DNA of 64,000 bases from Ruminococcus sp. Phil15 (GTDB lineage: Bacteria > Bacillota > Clostridia > Oscillospirales > Ruminococcaceae), in assembly GCA_001940995.1 (NCBI GenBank), contig MSHC01000021.1, positions 28,403 to 92,402 on the forward strand, given 5' to 3'. Positions within the stretch are counted from its first letter, which is position 1, and each line of letters opens with the position of its first letter. The position numbers and the translations under genes were made by a program. The notes beneath the pieces were generated by a model. That model saw only the letters and a list, made by a program, of their open reading frames with translations. It searched no databases and was not told the DNA's origin. Below are positions 39,980 through 49,316 of the stretch, in pieces.

Positions 39980-40066
39980 GCGGTTTGCTTCCCGAAATAA
40001 GAATTTTCAAACGTTGTAAACAGTGCGAAAAAATTAAATTCTGTGTTGAAAAACTACACAATAATT

Positions 40067-40086
40067 AATTTGTTTGTGAACAAATT
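40067..40086. promoter_or_regulatory. operator-like inverted repeat AATTTGTT-TGTG-AACAAATT
   Basis: Perfect 8-bp arms upstream of the first pilin promoter. Confidence 0.4.
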
Positions 40087-40178
40087 ATCAAACTTGTGCT
40101 ATTAGTATAAAAGTTTAGCTATAATTTAGTCAAAAGTACAAAAGAGATTACAAATTGGTTACAGGTTTGAACTTTTTA

Positions 40179-40207
40179 TTGACAGGTGACTAAATTAAGG
40201 CTATAAT
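40179..40207 (+). promoter_or_regulatory. perfect sigma70 promoter, pilin 1
   Basis: TTGACA (40179-40184), 17 bp, TATAAT (40202-40207). Confidence 0.85.
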
Positions 40208-40296
40208 GTTAACAAGAGGTGAAGAAAACGACGGATTTGTAACAGTTCGTTCATAAACCAAACCTCGAAAAAATTTTATTATGGAGGGATTTCTGT

Positions 40297-40776
40297 ATGA
40301 AGAAGTCATCTAAGGGCTTTACTCTCGTAGAGCTTATCGTTGTAATCGCAATCATCGGTATCCTCGCTGCTATCCTTGTTCCAGCACTTCTCGGATACAT
40401 CCAGGATTCCAAGCTCACATCTGCAAACTCTTCTGCTAAGACAATTTACACTGCAGCTAATAACTATGCTCAGAAGTGTCTTACAGCTGGTTACCCAATC
40501 GCAGGTAACACAACTCAGTCTGGTACTGTTGGTACAGCTACTCATGACTCAGCTCCGGCTCCAACAGCTACGCCAACTGCTGCTGATATCCAGGAAGCTA
40601 TCAACTGCTCAATGGGTTCTGACGCTAAGGATTCTAGCTACTCAATCCACTTCAACGCAAAGGGCTTCCCTGATGGCGCTATCTGGTCTAAGTCTGCAAG
40701 CGACCCATATGTAGGCGGCTATCCAAACAAGGCTGACGATACTGGCTGGACACTTGATCAGGCTAAGGCTTCCTAA
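40297..40776 (+). CDS. pilA: type IV major pilin-like protein 1
   Basis: KKSSKGFTLVELIVVIAIIGILAAILVPALLGYIQDSK. Confidence 0.93.
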   Translation: MKKSSKGFTLVELIVVIAIIGILAAILVPALLGYIQDSKLTSANSSAKTIYTAANNYAQKCLTAGYPIAGNTTQSGTVGTATHDSAPAPTATPTAADIQEAINCSMGSDAKDSSYSIHFNAKGFPDGAIWSKSASDPYVGGYPNKADDTGWTLDQAKAS

Positions 40777-40811
40777 TAGTTAGTATTTATACTTAACTAC
40801 ATAAGTGATTT

Positions 40812-40839
40812 AAACCGTCGTAGAAATACGGCGGTTTTT
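40812..40839 (+). terminator. terminator after pilin 1
   Basis: AAACCGTCGTA-GAAA-TACGGCGGTTT-TT. Confidence 0.85.
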
Positions 40840-40875
40840 ATTTTATTAAAATCTTTAAATTTGTTCAAAAATTTC

Positions 40876-40904
40876 TTGACATTTGAAAACGTTTAAGCTA
40901 TAAT
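40876..40904 (+). promoter_or_regulatory. perfect sigma70 promoter, pilin 2
   Basis: TTGACA (40876-40881), 17 bp, TATAAT (40899-40904). Confidence 0.85.
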
Positions 40905-40962
40905 AATTACATTAGATTGTAAATCATACTTACAGTATACGCTTTGAAAGGAAAGAAATACT

Positions 40963-41451
40963 ATGAAAAAATCAACTAAAGGTTTTACCCTCGTTGAGCT
41001 TATCGTTGTAATCGCAATCATCGGTATCCTCGCCGCTATCCTCGTTCCTGCGCTTTTAGGATACATACAGGACGCAAAGCTCGCATCAGCAAATTCCTCC
41101 GCAAAAACTGTCTATACCGCACTTAATAACTATGGACAAAAGACCCTCGCAGCAGGTTACCCGATTGCAGATTGTACCTTGACAAACGGCACGGTTGCTT
41201 CCACCAACTACACATCTGCTCCCGTTATGACTACAACAGGCGTTTCCATAGAACTTAACCGAAATCTCCAGATTGCCGTAAACTGCTCTCTCGGCGAAGA
41301 TGCAATCGGCTCAAAGTGGGATGCAAAATTTGAGAACGGTTTTCCTGTCGCAGTAGTTTGGGCTAAGTCTTCAGGCGACCCTTATATAGGCGCCTATCCA
41401 AACAAAGCTGAAGATACTGAATGGACGCTTGCGCAGGCTGAAATTTCCTAA
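40963..41451 (+). CDS. pilA: type IV pilin-like protein 2
   Basis: KKSTKGFTLVELIVVIAIIGILAAILVPALLGYIQDAK. Confidence 0.93.
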   Translation: MKKSTKGFTLVELIVVIAIIGILAAILVPALLGYIQDAKLASANSSAKTVYTALNNYGQKTLAAGYPIADCTLTNGTVASTNYTSAPVMTTTGVSIELNRNLQIAVNCSLGEDAIGSKWDAKFENGFPVAVVWAKSSGDPYIGAYPNKAEDTEWTLAQAEIS

Positions 41452-41479
41452 TATTGTGCTGACACTATATTTCGACAAT

Positions 41480-41509
41480 AACCGTCACTTTTAATGAGTG
41501 GCGGTTTTA
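41480..41509 (+). terminator. terminator after pilin 2
   Basis: AACCGTCACT...AGTGGCGGTTTT. Confidence 0.8.
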
Positions 41510-41524
41510 TTTTCAGCTAAGATA

Positions 41525-41553
41525 TTGACAAATTGTGATTTTGTTGCTATAAT
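41525..41553 (+). promoter_or_regulatory. perfect sigma70 promoter, pilin 3
   Basis: TTGACA (41525-41530), 17 bp, TATAAT (41548-41553). Confidence 0.85.
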
Positions 41554-41620
41554 GTATTTAGACTATTAACATTTAATTAAGTAAACGTTTTTGTAAAAAT
41601 AAATTTGGGAGGTGTGGAGT

Positions 41621-42151
41621 TTGAAAAACAGAATGGGCTTTACGCTTGTAGAGCTGATAGTCGTTATAGCAATAATCGGTATTCTCGCCGCAATACTTGT
41701 ACCTGCTATGCTCGGATATATTAGCGACGCAAAGATTACCTCGGCTAACGCCAATGCGAAAACTATATATAACGCAGTAAATAATTACTGTCAGAAAGTT
41801 CTGGGCGTCGGATATAAAATACCTCAGGGCGTTTTGGGCGGTTCTGCAGGCGGCGGAATAGACGGTTCTATGGTTGTCGGCACACCCGATTCTATCGCAA
41901 TCGTCGTACCTCAGAATTCACCGGGAAATACGCTTGCAGACTGGTCTGATTGCCTTTCGGTAGCGGTAAATGCGTCTATGAATGAAGACTCAAGAGGAAC
42001 AGTGTATGCCTTTGAAATTAATGATACAGGCTTTCCCGATGCGGTAATCTTTTCTAAAACAGAAGAGGAAGTTTATATCGGCGGCTATCCTATCCCTGCA
42101 AATGAAACAGGCTGGACGCTTTCAAAAGCAGCCGATTCGTCTGAAACATAA
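41621..42151 (+). CDS. pilA: type IV pilin-like protein 3
   Basis: KNRMGFTLVELIVVIAIIGILAAILVPAMLGYISDAK; likely TTG start at 41621 (ORF call begins at 41612). Confidence 0.92.
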   Translation: MKNRMGFTLVELIVVIAIIGILAAILVPAMLGYISDAKITSANANAKTIYNAVNNYCQKVLGVGYKIPQGVLGGSAGGGIDGSMVVGTPDSIAIVVPQNSPGNTLADWSDCLSVAVNASMNEDSRGTVYAFEINDTGFPDAVIFSKTEEEVYIGGYPIPANETGWTLSKAADSSET

Positions 42152-42158
42152 AAATGTC

Positions 42159-42187
42159 AGAGCCTTGTTGTCAAGGCTCTTTTTTTA
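42159..42187 (+). terminator. terminator after pilin 3
   Basis: AGAGCCTTG-TTGT-CAAGGCTCT-TTTTTTT. Confidence 0.85.
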
Positions 42188-42196
42188 TGCTATAAT
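42168..42196 (+). promoter_or_regulatory. promoter overlapping the pilin 3 terminator
   Basis: TTGTCA (42168-42173), 17 bp, TATAAT (42191-42196). Confidence 0.55.
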
Positions 42197-42233
42197 TATA
42201 ATGTTCTGTAGTAATCAATAGGAGGTGACGTGC

Positions 42234-44567
42234 TTGAAAAAAACTCTGCCTTATAGCGTCAAGGTTTTCGGAATATCTTTTTTCTGCTTTCTCATAGCAG
42301 TCCTGCCGATGATGATAAGCGGCAACGGGCTTTTTATGCTATATTCCGACTACGATAACCAGAATTTGGAGTTTATGTCAAACCTCCATTATGGCCTCAG
42401 AAACGGCGGACTGGGTTGGGACTGGTATACAGACCTCGGTACGTCGCACCTCTCATCATACAGCTATTACGGACTCGGAAGCATATATTTCTGGATACTT
42501 ATGCTCCTGCCGCAGAGCCTTGTCCTGCCTGCAATGCCTGTGATGCTCGCCCTCAAAACGGCAGTCGCTTCTACTGCCGCATACCTGTTCATTCGCAGAT
42601 TCAATAACTCGGAAAACGCCTCGGCGGTCGGCGGCATACTCTACGGCTTCTCAGGATTTATCCTCTATAACACCCTGTTTTACAGCTTCCACGACGCTAT
42701 CTCTCTATTTCCGCTCCTTCTGATTGCAGTAGAGCTTCACGTCAAGGACGGCAAAAGGGGAGCGTTTGCAGCGGTAACGGCACTGTGCGCAGTGACGAAT
42801 TTCTATTTCTTTTTCGGACAGGTCGTGTTCCTGCTTATCTACATAGCCGTACGCTCAACCGATAAGACCTTTGAAATGACCGCAAAAAAGTTTCTCACCC
42901 TCTCGATAGAGGCAGTATTAGGCGCTCTCATTGCCTGCGTTATCCTGTATCCAAGCTTTGTAGCAGTTTCCGAAAGCGGCAGAGCGAGCGAAAAAATAGC
43001 ACTTGGCGATATGTTTCTCTATAACGGAATTGGCTTTTACCTGCGTTTTCTCCAGATGGCAGTTATGTCGCCCGACCCCTGCCTCATCTCCAACCTTATC
43101 GAAACCCCGCAGTATAAGTTCGGCTCTCTCGCAATCTACCTGCCGCTGTTTTCGGGAGTGTTTGCGCTTGCTTATGCCAGAAAGCACAGAAAATCTTGGC
43201 AGACAAAACTCATAGCCGTGTCAGCTGTTATGGCGTTAGTGCCTGTCCTCAACAGCGTGTTCTCGCTGTTCAACAGCACCTACTATGCCAGATGGCTCTA
43301 TATGCCGATACTGATAGCCTGCCTTATGACTTCAACAGTCACAGATAACCCGGACGACTATCCTGTAAAATCAAGCTTTTGGGTGTATGCGGTACTGTTT
43401 CTCGCTTTCGCAGTCAGCCTGTTTATCCCCGTAACCGACAACGGGCAAAGAGTACCGTATTTTGAAACGCTCGATAAGGTGCTTTTAGTCCCGCAGTTTG
43501 CTGTAACAGCGGCTTTGTATATCGCACTCGCATTTGTCGTTTTCAAGCTCAAGCGTGACCGCCAGTTTGCACTTAATTGCGTGAGCTTTGCAGCGGTAGG
43601 CGCAATAGCCTTTTCCTGCGGATTTCTTTATCCCTGCACCTCGCTCGACAACGGCAGAAAGCTGATCGCAGACAACTATAAGCCCGAAACCTTTGACGAA
43701 TACCGCAGCGAAAGCTTTGAAAGAATAGAGCTTATAGATGCGTACAGCAACTTCAATATGTTCTGGCATCTCCCGTCAAGCAGGTCATATATCAGCCTGT
43801 GCAACAGCTCTGTCTCAGATTTCTATGACATAATCGGACAAACCTATGACGTAGGCACAAGCTATTCTAGCGGTATATTCGCCCTGCGTGGACTCCTCTC
43901 CGTTAAGTATGTCGCAGACGACGTGCCGCCGTCTGAAATATCAAAGAATGATACAACGGGAGAGGCGACAGGCTACTTTGGCTGTGTCTATGACGGTACC
44001 GCAGGCGATTTTTATATCTATGAAAACAGGCACTTTATCCCTATGGGCATAGCCTACGACAGCTATATCACATACGATGATATAGAGAGCCTTGCAACTT
44101 CTGATGAAAAAGCTATGGCTCTGCTTGAAGCGGTAGCCCTCACCGATGACCAGATTGCGGAATATGGCGGAAGCCTCACGCATTTTGACGTATCGTCTGT
44201 TTCAACGGACGTTAGTTATTATTTTGACCTCTGCGATAAACAGGCCCGTACCACCTGCTATGAGTTTAAATACAGCGCAGACGGCTTCGACGCAAAAATC
44301 AATCTCGAAAGCGGCAGATTGGTGCTTTTCAGTATGCCATATGACGACGGCTTTTCCGTCACAGTAAACGGGAAGCAGGCAGACTGGGAAAAGGTATCGG
44401 GCGGCCTTTGCGCAGTGTGGTGCGAGGCAGGGGAGAGCGAAATCTCCGCACGCTATAAATCAAAGGATTTGCCGATAGGCGCTGCTATGTCAGCAGTCGG
44501 AGCGGCAGGTCTTGCAGTATATCTGATTTTGTCATTCCGAAAATCTAAGCATAATAAAAACAGCTAA
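42234..44567 (+). CDS. YfhO-like multi-TM membrane protein
   Basis: FYSDYDNQN-like LYSDYDNQNLEFMSNLHYGLRNGG...TDLGTSHLSSYSYYGLGS; TTG start after AGGAGG. Confidence 0.8.
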   Translation: MKKTLPYSVKVFGISFFCFLIAVLPMMISGNGLFMLYSDYDNQNLEFMSNLHYGLRNGGLGWDWYTDLGTSHLSSYSYYGLGSIYFWILMLLPQSLVLPAMPVMLALKTAVASTAAYLFIRRFNNSENASAVGGILYGFSGFILYNTLFYSFHDAISLFPLLLIAVELHVKDGKRGAFAAVTALCAVTNFYFFFGQVVFLLIYIAVRSTDKTFEMTAKKFLTLSIEAVLGALIACVILYPSFVAVSESGRASEKIALGDMFLYNGIGFYLRFLQMAVMSPDPCLISNLIETPQYKFGSLAIYLPLFSGVFALAYARKHRKSWQTKLIAVSAVMALVPVLNSVFSLFNSTYYARWLYMPILIACLMTSTVTDNPDDYPVKSSFWVYAVLFLAFAVSLFIPVTDNGQRVPYFETLDKVLLVPQFAVTAALYIALAFVVFKLKRDRQFALNCVSFAAVGAIAFSCGFLYPCTSLDNGRKLIADNYKPETFDEYRSESFERIELIDAYSNFNMFWHLPSSRSYISLCNSSVSDFYDIIGQTYDVGTSYSSGIFALRGLLSVKYVADDVPPSEISKNDTTGEATGYFGCVYDGTAGDFYIYENRHFIPMGIAYDSYITYDDIESLATSDEKAMALLEAVALTDDQIAEYGGSLTHFDVSSVSTDVSYYFDLCDKQARTTCYEFKYSADGFDAKINLESGRLVLFSMPYDDGFSVTVNGKQADWEKVSGGLCAVWCEAGESEISARYKSKDLPIGAAMSAVGAAGLAVYLILSFRKSKHNKNS

Positions 44568-44605
44568 GCCTTAATTGACTTAGCTGTTTTCTTTGTAAGT
44601 AGGAA

Positions 44606-45088
44606 TTATTCCTCGATTGCGATAGCGGCAACTGCTTCCTTAGCTTCCTCTGAAACAATGCCGTTTTGAGCCTTGAGCAGATCTCTGATTTCTTCAAGAA
44701 GAACTACATCGTCAGGCTTCTTTGGCGGTTCAGCAGGAGCTTCTTCCTTCTTGCGCTTAAACTTGTTGACAGCCTTAACCAGCAGGAAGATGCAGAATGC
44801 AGTGATAAGGAAAGTGATTGTGTTCTGAATAAAGTTACCGAATGCAATAAACGGCTTGTTGCCCCAAGGGACAGTAACGCCAAGGGTAGTGAAGTTAATG
44901 CCTGCCATAATCATTCCGATGAACGGCATGAAAATATCATCAACAAGCGATTTTACGATCGCCGTAAATGCACTACCGATAATCATACCGACAGCAAGGT
45001 CGATTACGTTGCCTCTTGCGATGAATTCCTTGAATTCAGTAAAGAAGCCGCCGGTCTTTTTCAGAAGATTGTTATCCTTGTTTGCCAT
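44606..45088 (-). CDS. mscL: large-conductance mechanosensitive channel
   Basis: [46 protein letters not shown]. Confidence 0.96.
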   Translation of the reverse strand: MANKDNNLLKKTGGFFTEFKEFIARGNVIDLAVGMIIGSAFTAIVKSLVDDIFMPFIGMIMAGINFTTLGVTVPWGNKPFIAFGNFIQNTITFLITAFCIFLLVKAVNKFKRKKEEAPAEPPKKPDDVVLLEEIRDLLKAQNGIVSEEAKEAVAAIAIEE

Positions 45089-45272
45089 AAACTTTTACCT
45101 CCACGTTTATTTGATAACTAAAGTATAGCAAAAAACGTTACAAAAATCAAGATTTTTCGGCAGGATTTTATAAGAAATAAAAATATGAATTTTTTGTAAA
45201 CAAACAGTCTGCGTACTTGAAATATGTGCAAAAAGCTGATATAATATTAAAGCAACGTTGAGATAAGAACAT

Positions 45273-45348
45273 TGGGGTATAGCCAAGTGGTAAGGCAGTG
45301 GACTCTGACTCCACCATTCCAAAGGTTCGAATCCTTTTACCCCAACCA
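45273..45348 (+). tRNA. tRNA-Gln (CTG)
   Basis: Acceptor TGGGGTA/TACCCCA, anticodon loop CTCTGAC, T-arm GGTTCGAATCC, encoded CCA. Confidence 0.95.
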
Positions 45349-45395
45349 TAAAGCAAAATAAGCCGTCAGTATTGGCGGCTTGTTTTTATATTTGC

Positions 45396-45471
45396 TGCCC
45401 CGTAGCCAAGCGGTAAGGCAACGGACTTTGACTCCGTCATTCCATGCGTTCGAGTCGCATCGGGGCAACCA
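45396..45471 (+). tRNA. tRNA-Gln (TTG)
   Basis: Acceptor TGCCCCG/CGGGGCA, anticodon loop CTTTGAC, encoded CCA. Confidence 0.95.
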
Positions 45472-45475
45472 GAAA

Positions 45476-45508
45476 ATGCTGTGATACATTGTGTCACAGC
45501 ATTTTTTT
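45476..45508 (+). terminator. terminator after tRNA-Gln
   Basis: ATGCTGTGA...TCACAGCATTTTTTT. Confidence 0.8.
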
Positions 45509-45512
45509 GCAG

Positions 45513-46001
45513 CTATAAAATTTTCTCCATGCCAATCTTTTGAACCTCAAGACCGCACTTCCTGTAAAAACCGATCGCCGCCTCGTTGCAAGCCCATACG
45601 TTAAGCGTAACATTGTAGCAGCCGCTCTCCCTCGCAAAGCTTAGAACATATTCGTAAAGTCCGCTGCCGATGTGCCTGCCCCTCGTGTTTTCGTCTACGC
45701 AAAGGTCGTCTATGTAAAGCGTCTTTATGTCGGTCATCATATTGTCATTTACAAACTGCTTGAAAATGCAGAACGCATACCCCTGTACGACATCTCCGTC
45801 GTCCGCCCATACAAAAACAGGAGTAGAATCGTCGGCAATGATCCCGATAATCTCGTCGTCTGTGTATTTTGTCGCCGCATTGAAAATGTCGGGCCTGCCG
45901 ACGTGGTGTACCATATTTACCTGCGTAAGAAGCTCCGTTATCCTTGGGATATCTTTAATTTCCGCACGTCTTATCATTGCTTTGTTCCTCCGTTGCAGCA
46001 C
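45513..46001 (-). CDS. GNAT family N-acetyltransferase
   Basis: IRRAEIKDIPRITELLTQV; LCVDENTRGRHIGSGLYEYVLSFARESGCYNVTLNVWACNEAAIGFYRKCGLE. Confidence 0.9.
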   Translation of the reverse strand: MLQRRNKAMIRRAEIKDIPRITELLTQVNMVHHVGRPDIFNAATKYTDDEIIGIIADDSTPVFVWADDGDVVQGYAFCIFKQFVNDNMMTDIKTLYIDDLCVDENTRGRHIGSGLYEYVLSFARESGCYNVTLNVWACNEAAIGFYRKCGLEVQKIGMEKIL

Positions 46002-46079
46002 TGTTTCTTAAGCAATATTTTATCACAAAAATCCCCTCAATTCAATAGCGCTTTTCATCGGAGCGGTAATTTAAAATAA

Positions 46080-46108
46080 TTGACATATACAGCCGGCTGT
46101 GATATAAT
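46080..46108 (+). promoter_or_regulatory. perfect sigma70 promoter with 12-bp palindrome in the spacer
   Basis: TTGACA (46080-46085), 17 bp, TATAAT (46103-46108); ACAGCCGGCTGT at 46089-46100. Confidence 0.8.
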
Positions 46109-46255
46109 TATAAATAAGTGTGCATTGCTGTAATGGGCTTTCAAAAACGGAGGCCCATATAGAGTATATAATTTTCTAAAATCAATAGGTAGGTTTTCGG
46201 TTGTCTGTTGTGTATAGCTGACGATTTTTCAATACCGGTAAGGAGATTTTATATA

Positions 46256-48523
46256 ATGTCAAAGCAAAAGAAGATTTCCCTTGTTATTTTGATATTTCTG
46301 CTGTCGTTTGTCCTGTTACTATTGTATACGGGATTTGAAGGCGAGGCTTTTTTGTATGATGATAACCGTACACAGTGGTTTCCCGTCACCGAAAAAGCGT
46401 ATGAACAGCTGTTCGAGGACGGCAGTCTTCCGTCATACAGCTTTTATTTAGGCAAAGGTCTTCCTATAGCTGAACCTGGATATTACGATATACTTAATCC
46501 GTTTATGTTTGTTTCGTATATTATCGCTCATGCTCTGCCGTGGAATACAAATATAATGGCAGTGTATGTATGTCTTATGTCGGCTCTGGGTTCGGTTTTC
46601 CTTTTTGGCGTCTGCCAACGCCTGAAATTCGATACAAAGACCTCTTTGCTTGCTGTTGCGGCGCTTTTAACAAGCAGTACTTTTACTGCGCATTTTTACT
46701 GGAAATATATATACAACAACGTGTTTTTTATTCCTCTGCTTATTTATGTATTTCTGAAATTCAGGAACACAAAGGCGGAGTATTTTGCCTGCGGATTGGT
46801 TCTGGCACTTGATGTATTCTGCGGAAACGTGCAGTATACATTTTACCATTACATGGTATACGGCATTATATCGCTGATTATGATACTTGCCAGGAAGAAA
46901 AACAGTTTCAAGGCGGCAGTATCTAATGTTGTTGTGGGAATAGGCTTGTCTGTCCCTGTATTCATTCTGCTTTTGAATGCTTCAACTGATTTCGGTGGAG
47001 GAGAATTTATGTCAAGCGCCACCCGCTTGTGGAAATATCTCCCGAATACGCTTTTCCCTGCAGGAATATTCAAACAATTCGGTATAGACCCTATTGTGCC
47101 TGCACCGGTCGTTATGAGCAGAGCTGACGGATTTCTTTGCTATTGCGCACCGTGTATACTACCGGTAATAATTTGCGCAGTACCTTTTGCCAGACGTGAG
47201 TTTAAGAATGCAAAAACCGACGGATTAGATAAATATGTCAGAGCAATACCCGCAAGGGTAAGAGAATACGCTAAAGATGAAAATAAGCTTATTGTGATTG
47301 GCGTACTTGTTTCGTATCTGGTGATGATGAACATATGTGACAGAAATATCATCGCTGTTATATTGAGTAAGGTGCCTGTTGTCAATAACTTTAGATATCT
47401 TTTTAAGGCGCTCTTTGTGGCTGTACCATTGCTGGCATTATTGACTGCCGTACTGCTGTCCGGCGCAAAGAAAAAGCTTCGTACAGTCGCTGCTTGGGCT
47501 TGCGTCGTTTGTTCATTAATAGGAGTTGTCAATAATATCTTTGTGTACAGGGAAGTCCGTGGATTTTTTGAAGCGCCTCAGCAGAAAACTATTGCAGAGG
47601 AAAAAGATTACCTTCAGGAAATGATTTCGGAAAACAAAATGGATTTGAAGAATTACCGTTCTGTATGTATGTACTGCCATAACAGAATAACGCCGCAGAT
47701 GTTTGATTATTCAAAGGGCGTTATGAGAAATTTCCCCGCTTATGTTGAGATGTTTACACTGTCGGCATATGAAATCTCGCTTGGCGTCGATGTCCGTGAA
47801 CAGTTCGATATGATATATGACCCTGAAAGATTTTTAACAGTGTACCTAAACGGAGGCACTATTGAATACTTAGATGAGAATTTGTCTGATTTTCCGGATG
47901 AAACAGAGCAGCAGCTTATCGCAAACGGCGTAAAGTATGTTATTGTCCAGAGAAAATCTGACCAGGAGTCTTTGTATGCGCAAGATGCGGCGGAAGTTGC
48001 TTTGGGATATGAATTTTATACAGACGAGCTTGCTGAGAAGCTTGACAGCCTTGAGAACATTTCGGTCGAGGATGTCAGAGAGCTTAACGAGATATACGAC
48101 GTTATCGTGCTGTCCGGCGTGAACTCTATCTGTACCGATAATGACGGCAACAGTGTGCCAATTAGCGACGAGCGTATGGATTTAATTTCATTTGAGGCCA
48201 GCGGAAAAGAAAGCTACACAGTGCAGATGGCATATAACGAAAAGCTTTATGCCGAGTACGTTGACGCTTCGGGCAGTATTACTAAGCTGGATATAACGGC
48301 TGACGAAACAGGAAATACAGTTATATCTGCCGAGAACCGCTCAGGCGGCAGAATCCGTCTTGGCTATTCGGATAAGGTGTTTACCATGGGAATCGTTTGT
48401 GAAATTACTGTTTCTGCTCTGCTCGTGCTGCTCCTTGCTATGTCGTTTCTGCCCGACCGAAAAAAGGTTCGGAAAGCCTCGGATATAGCCGGGGATTCTG
48501 TGAAAGGAGTTGACGAACCGTGA
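46256..48523 (+). CDS. YfhO-like multi-TM membrane protein
   Basis: LLLYTGFEGEAFLYDDNRTQWFPV; many TMs; ATG 46256 after AAGGAG. Confidence 0.7.
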   Translation: MSKQKKISLVILIFLLSFVLLLLYTGFEGEAFLYDDNRTQWFPVTEKAYEQLFEDGSLPSYSFYLGKGLPIAEPGYYDILNPFMFVSYIIAHALPWNTNIMAVYVCLMSALGSVFLFGVCQRLKFDTKTSLLAVAALLTSSTFTAHFYWKYIYNNVFFIPLLIYVFLKFRNTKAEYFACGLVLALDVFCGNVQYTFYHYMVYGIISLIMILARKKNSFKAAVSNVVVGIGLSVPVFILLLNASTDFGGGEFMSSATRLWKYLPNTLFPAGIFKQFGIDPIVPAPVVMSRADGFLCYCAPCILPVIICAVPFARREFKNAKTDGLDKYVRAIPARVREYAKDENKLIVIGVLVSYLVMMNICDRNIIAVILSKVPVVNNFRYLFKALFVAVPLLALLTAVLLSGAKKKLRTVAAWACVVCSLIGVVNNIFVYREVRGFFEAPQQKTIAEEKDYLQEMISENKMDLKNYRSVCMYCHNRITPQMFDYSKGVMRNFPAYVEMFTLSAYEISLGVDVREQFDMIYDPERFLTVYLNGGTIEYLDENLSDFPDETEQQLIANGVKYVIVQRKSDQESLYAQDAAEVALGYEFYTDELAEKLDSLENISVEDVRELNEIYDVIVLSGVNSICTDNDGNSVPISDERMDLISFEASGKESYTVQMAYNEKLYAEYVDASGSITKLDITADETGNTVISAENRSGGRIRLGYSDKVFTMGIVCEITVSALLVLLLAMSFLPDRKKVRKASDIAGDSVKGVDEP

Positions 48524-49296
48524 AGATAATTATTCCAATGACAGGCTATGGCTCTCGCTTTGTGGCGGCAGGATATGAAAAGCTTAAGCCTTTTATCGAA
48601 GTGCAGGGAATACCTATAATCGAGTGGATCGTAAAGGGTATGTACAAGGATGAATCGGACTTTTTGTTTATCTGCCGAAAAGAGCATTTGGATGCCCTGC
48701 CGTATATGAGAAAAACTCTTGAGCGAATTGCTCCCACCGGTAAAATCGTTGAAATCGACAATTGGGTAAAAAAAGGCCCCGTGTATGACGTGCTGCGTGC
48801 TGAAAAATATATCGACGATGATAAGCCGTGTATTATAAATTATTGCGATTTTTATATGGATTGGGACTATGCCGGATTTGCTGGGGAAGCTGCAAAACGA
48901 GACTGCGGCGGGAGTGTTCCCTGTTATACCGGGTTTCACCCTCATCTTCGCATAAAAAAGAACCTCTATGCCTCATGCAGGGTGGACGGGAATAACGACC
49001 TTATTGAAATAAGAGAAAAGTATTCGTTTGAGGACGATAAAACGAAGTCTCTGCACTCTCCGGGGGTATACTATTTTCAAAGCGGAAGCTTGATGAAAAA
49101 ATACTGCGGTATGCTTGTTGAAAAAGGCCCTGCGATAAACGGCGAATACTATGCAAGCCTGCCTTATAATTATATGGTTGCAGACGGTGTAAAGGTCTGG
49201 GTTCCCGCAAACGTCAGGAGATTTTGCCAATGGGGTACGCCTGAGGACCTTCAGGATTATCTGTTCTGGACAGACGGCTTGCTGTCATTGAAATGA
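48520..49296 (+). CDS. sugar-phosphate nucleotidyltransferase-like protein
   Basis: MKIIIPMTGYGSRFVAAGYEKLKPFIEVQGIPIIEWIV...RRFCQWGTPEDLQDY; GTGA overlap with the upstream gene. Confidence 0.8.
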   Translation: MKIIIPMTGYGSRFVAAGYEKLKPFIEVQGIPIIEWIVKGMYKDESDFLFICRKEHLDALPYMRKTLERIAPTGKIVEIDNWVKKGPVYDVLRAEKYIDDDKPCIINYCDFYMDWDYAGFAGEAAKRDCGGSVPCYTGFHPHLRIKKNLYASCRVDGNNDLIEIREKYSFEDDKTKSLHSPGVYYFQSGSLMKKYCGMLVEKGPAINGEYYASLPYNYMVADGVKVWVPANVRRFCQWGTPEDLQDYLFWTDGLLSLK

Positions 49297-49316
49297 TGCT
49301 AAGGAGGATATGAAAG

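Noticed and set aside
39270-40061. 263-aa ORF antisense to pilT
   Set aside because: Overlaps a clear PilT gene; Cys/His-rich, low-complexity antisense translation with no recognisable motif.
39980-40296. c-di-GMP riboswitch upstream of the first pilin
   Set aside because: Considered because other Gram-positive pilins use one; the GEMM core sequence was not recognised by eye.
45273-45471. Two tandem tRNA-Gln genes as unusual
   Set aside because: Different anticodons (CTG and TTG); an ordinary tRNA pair.
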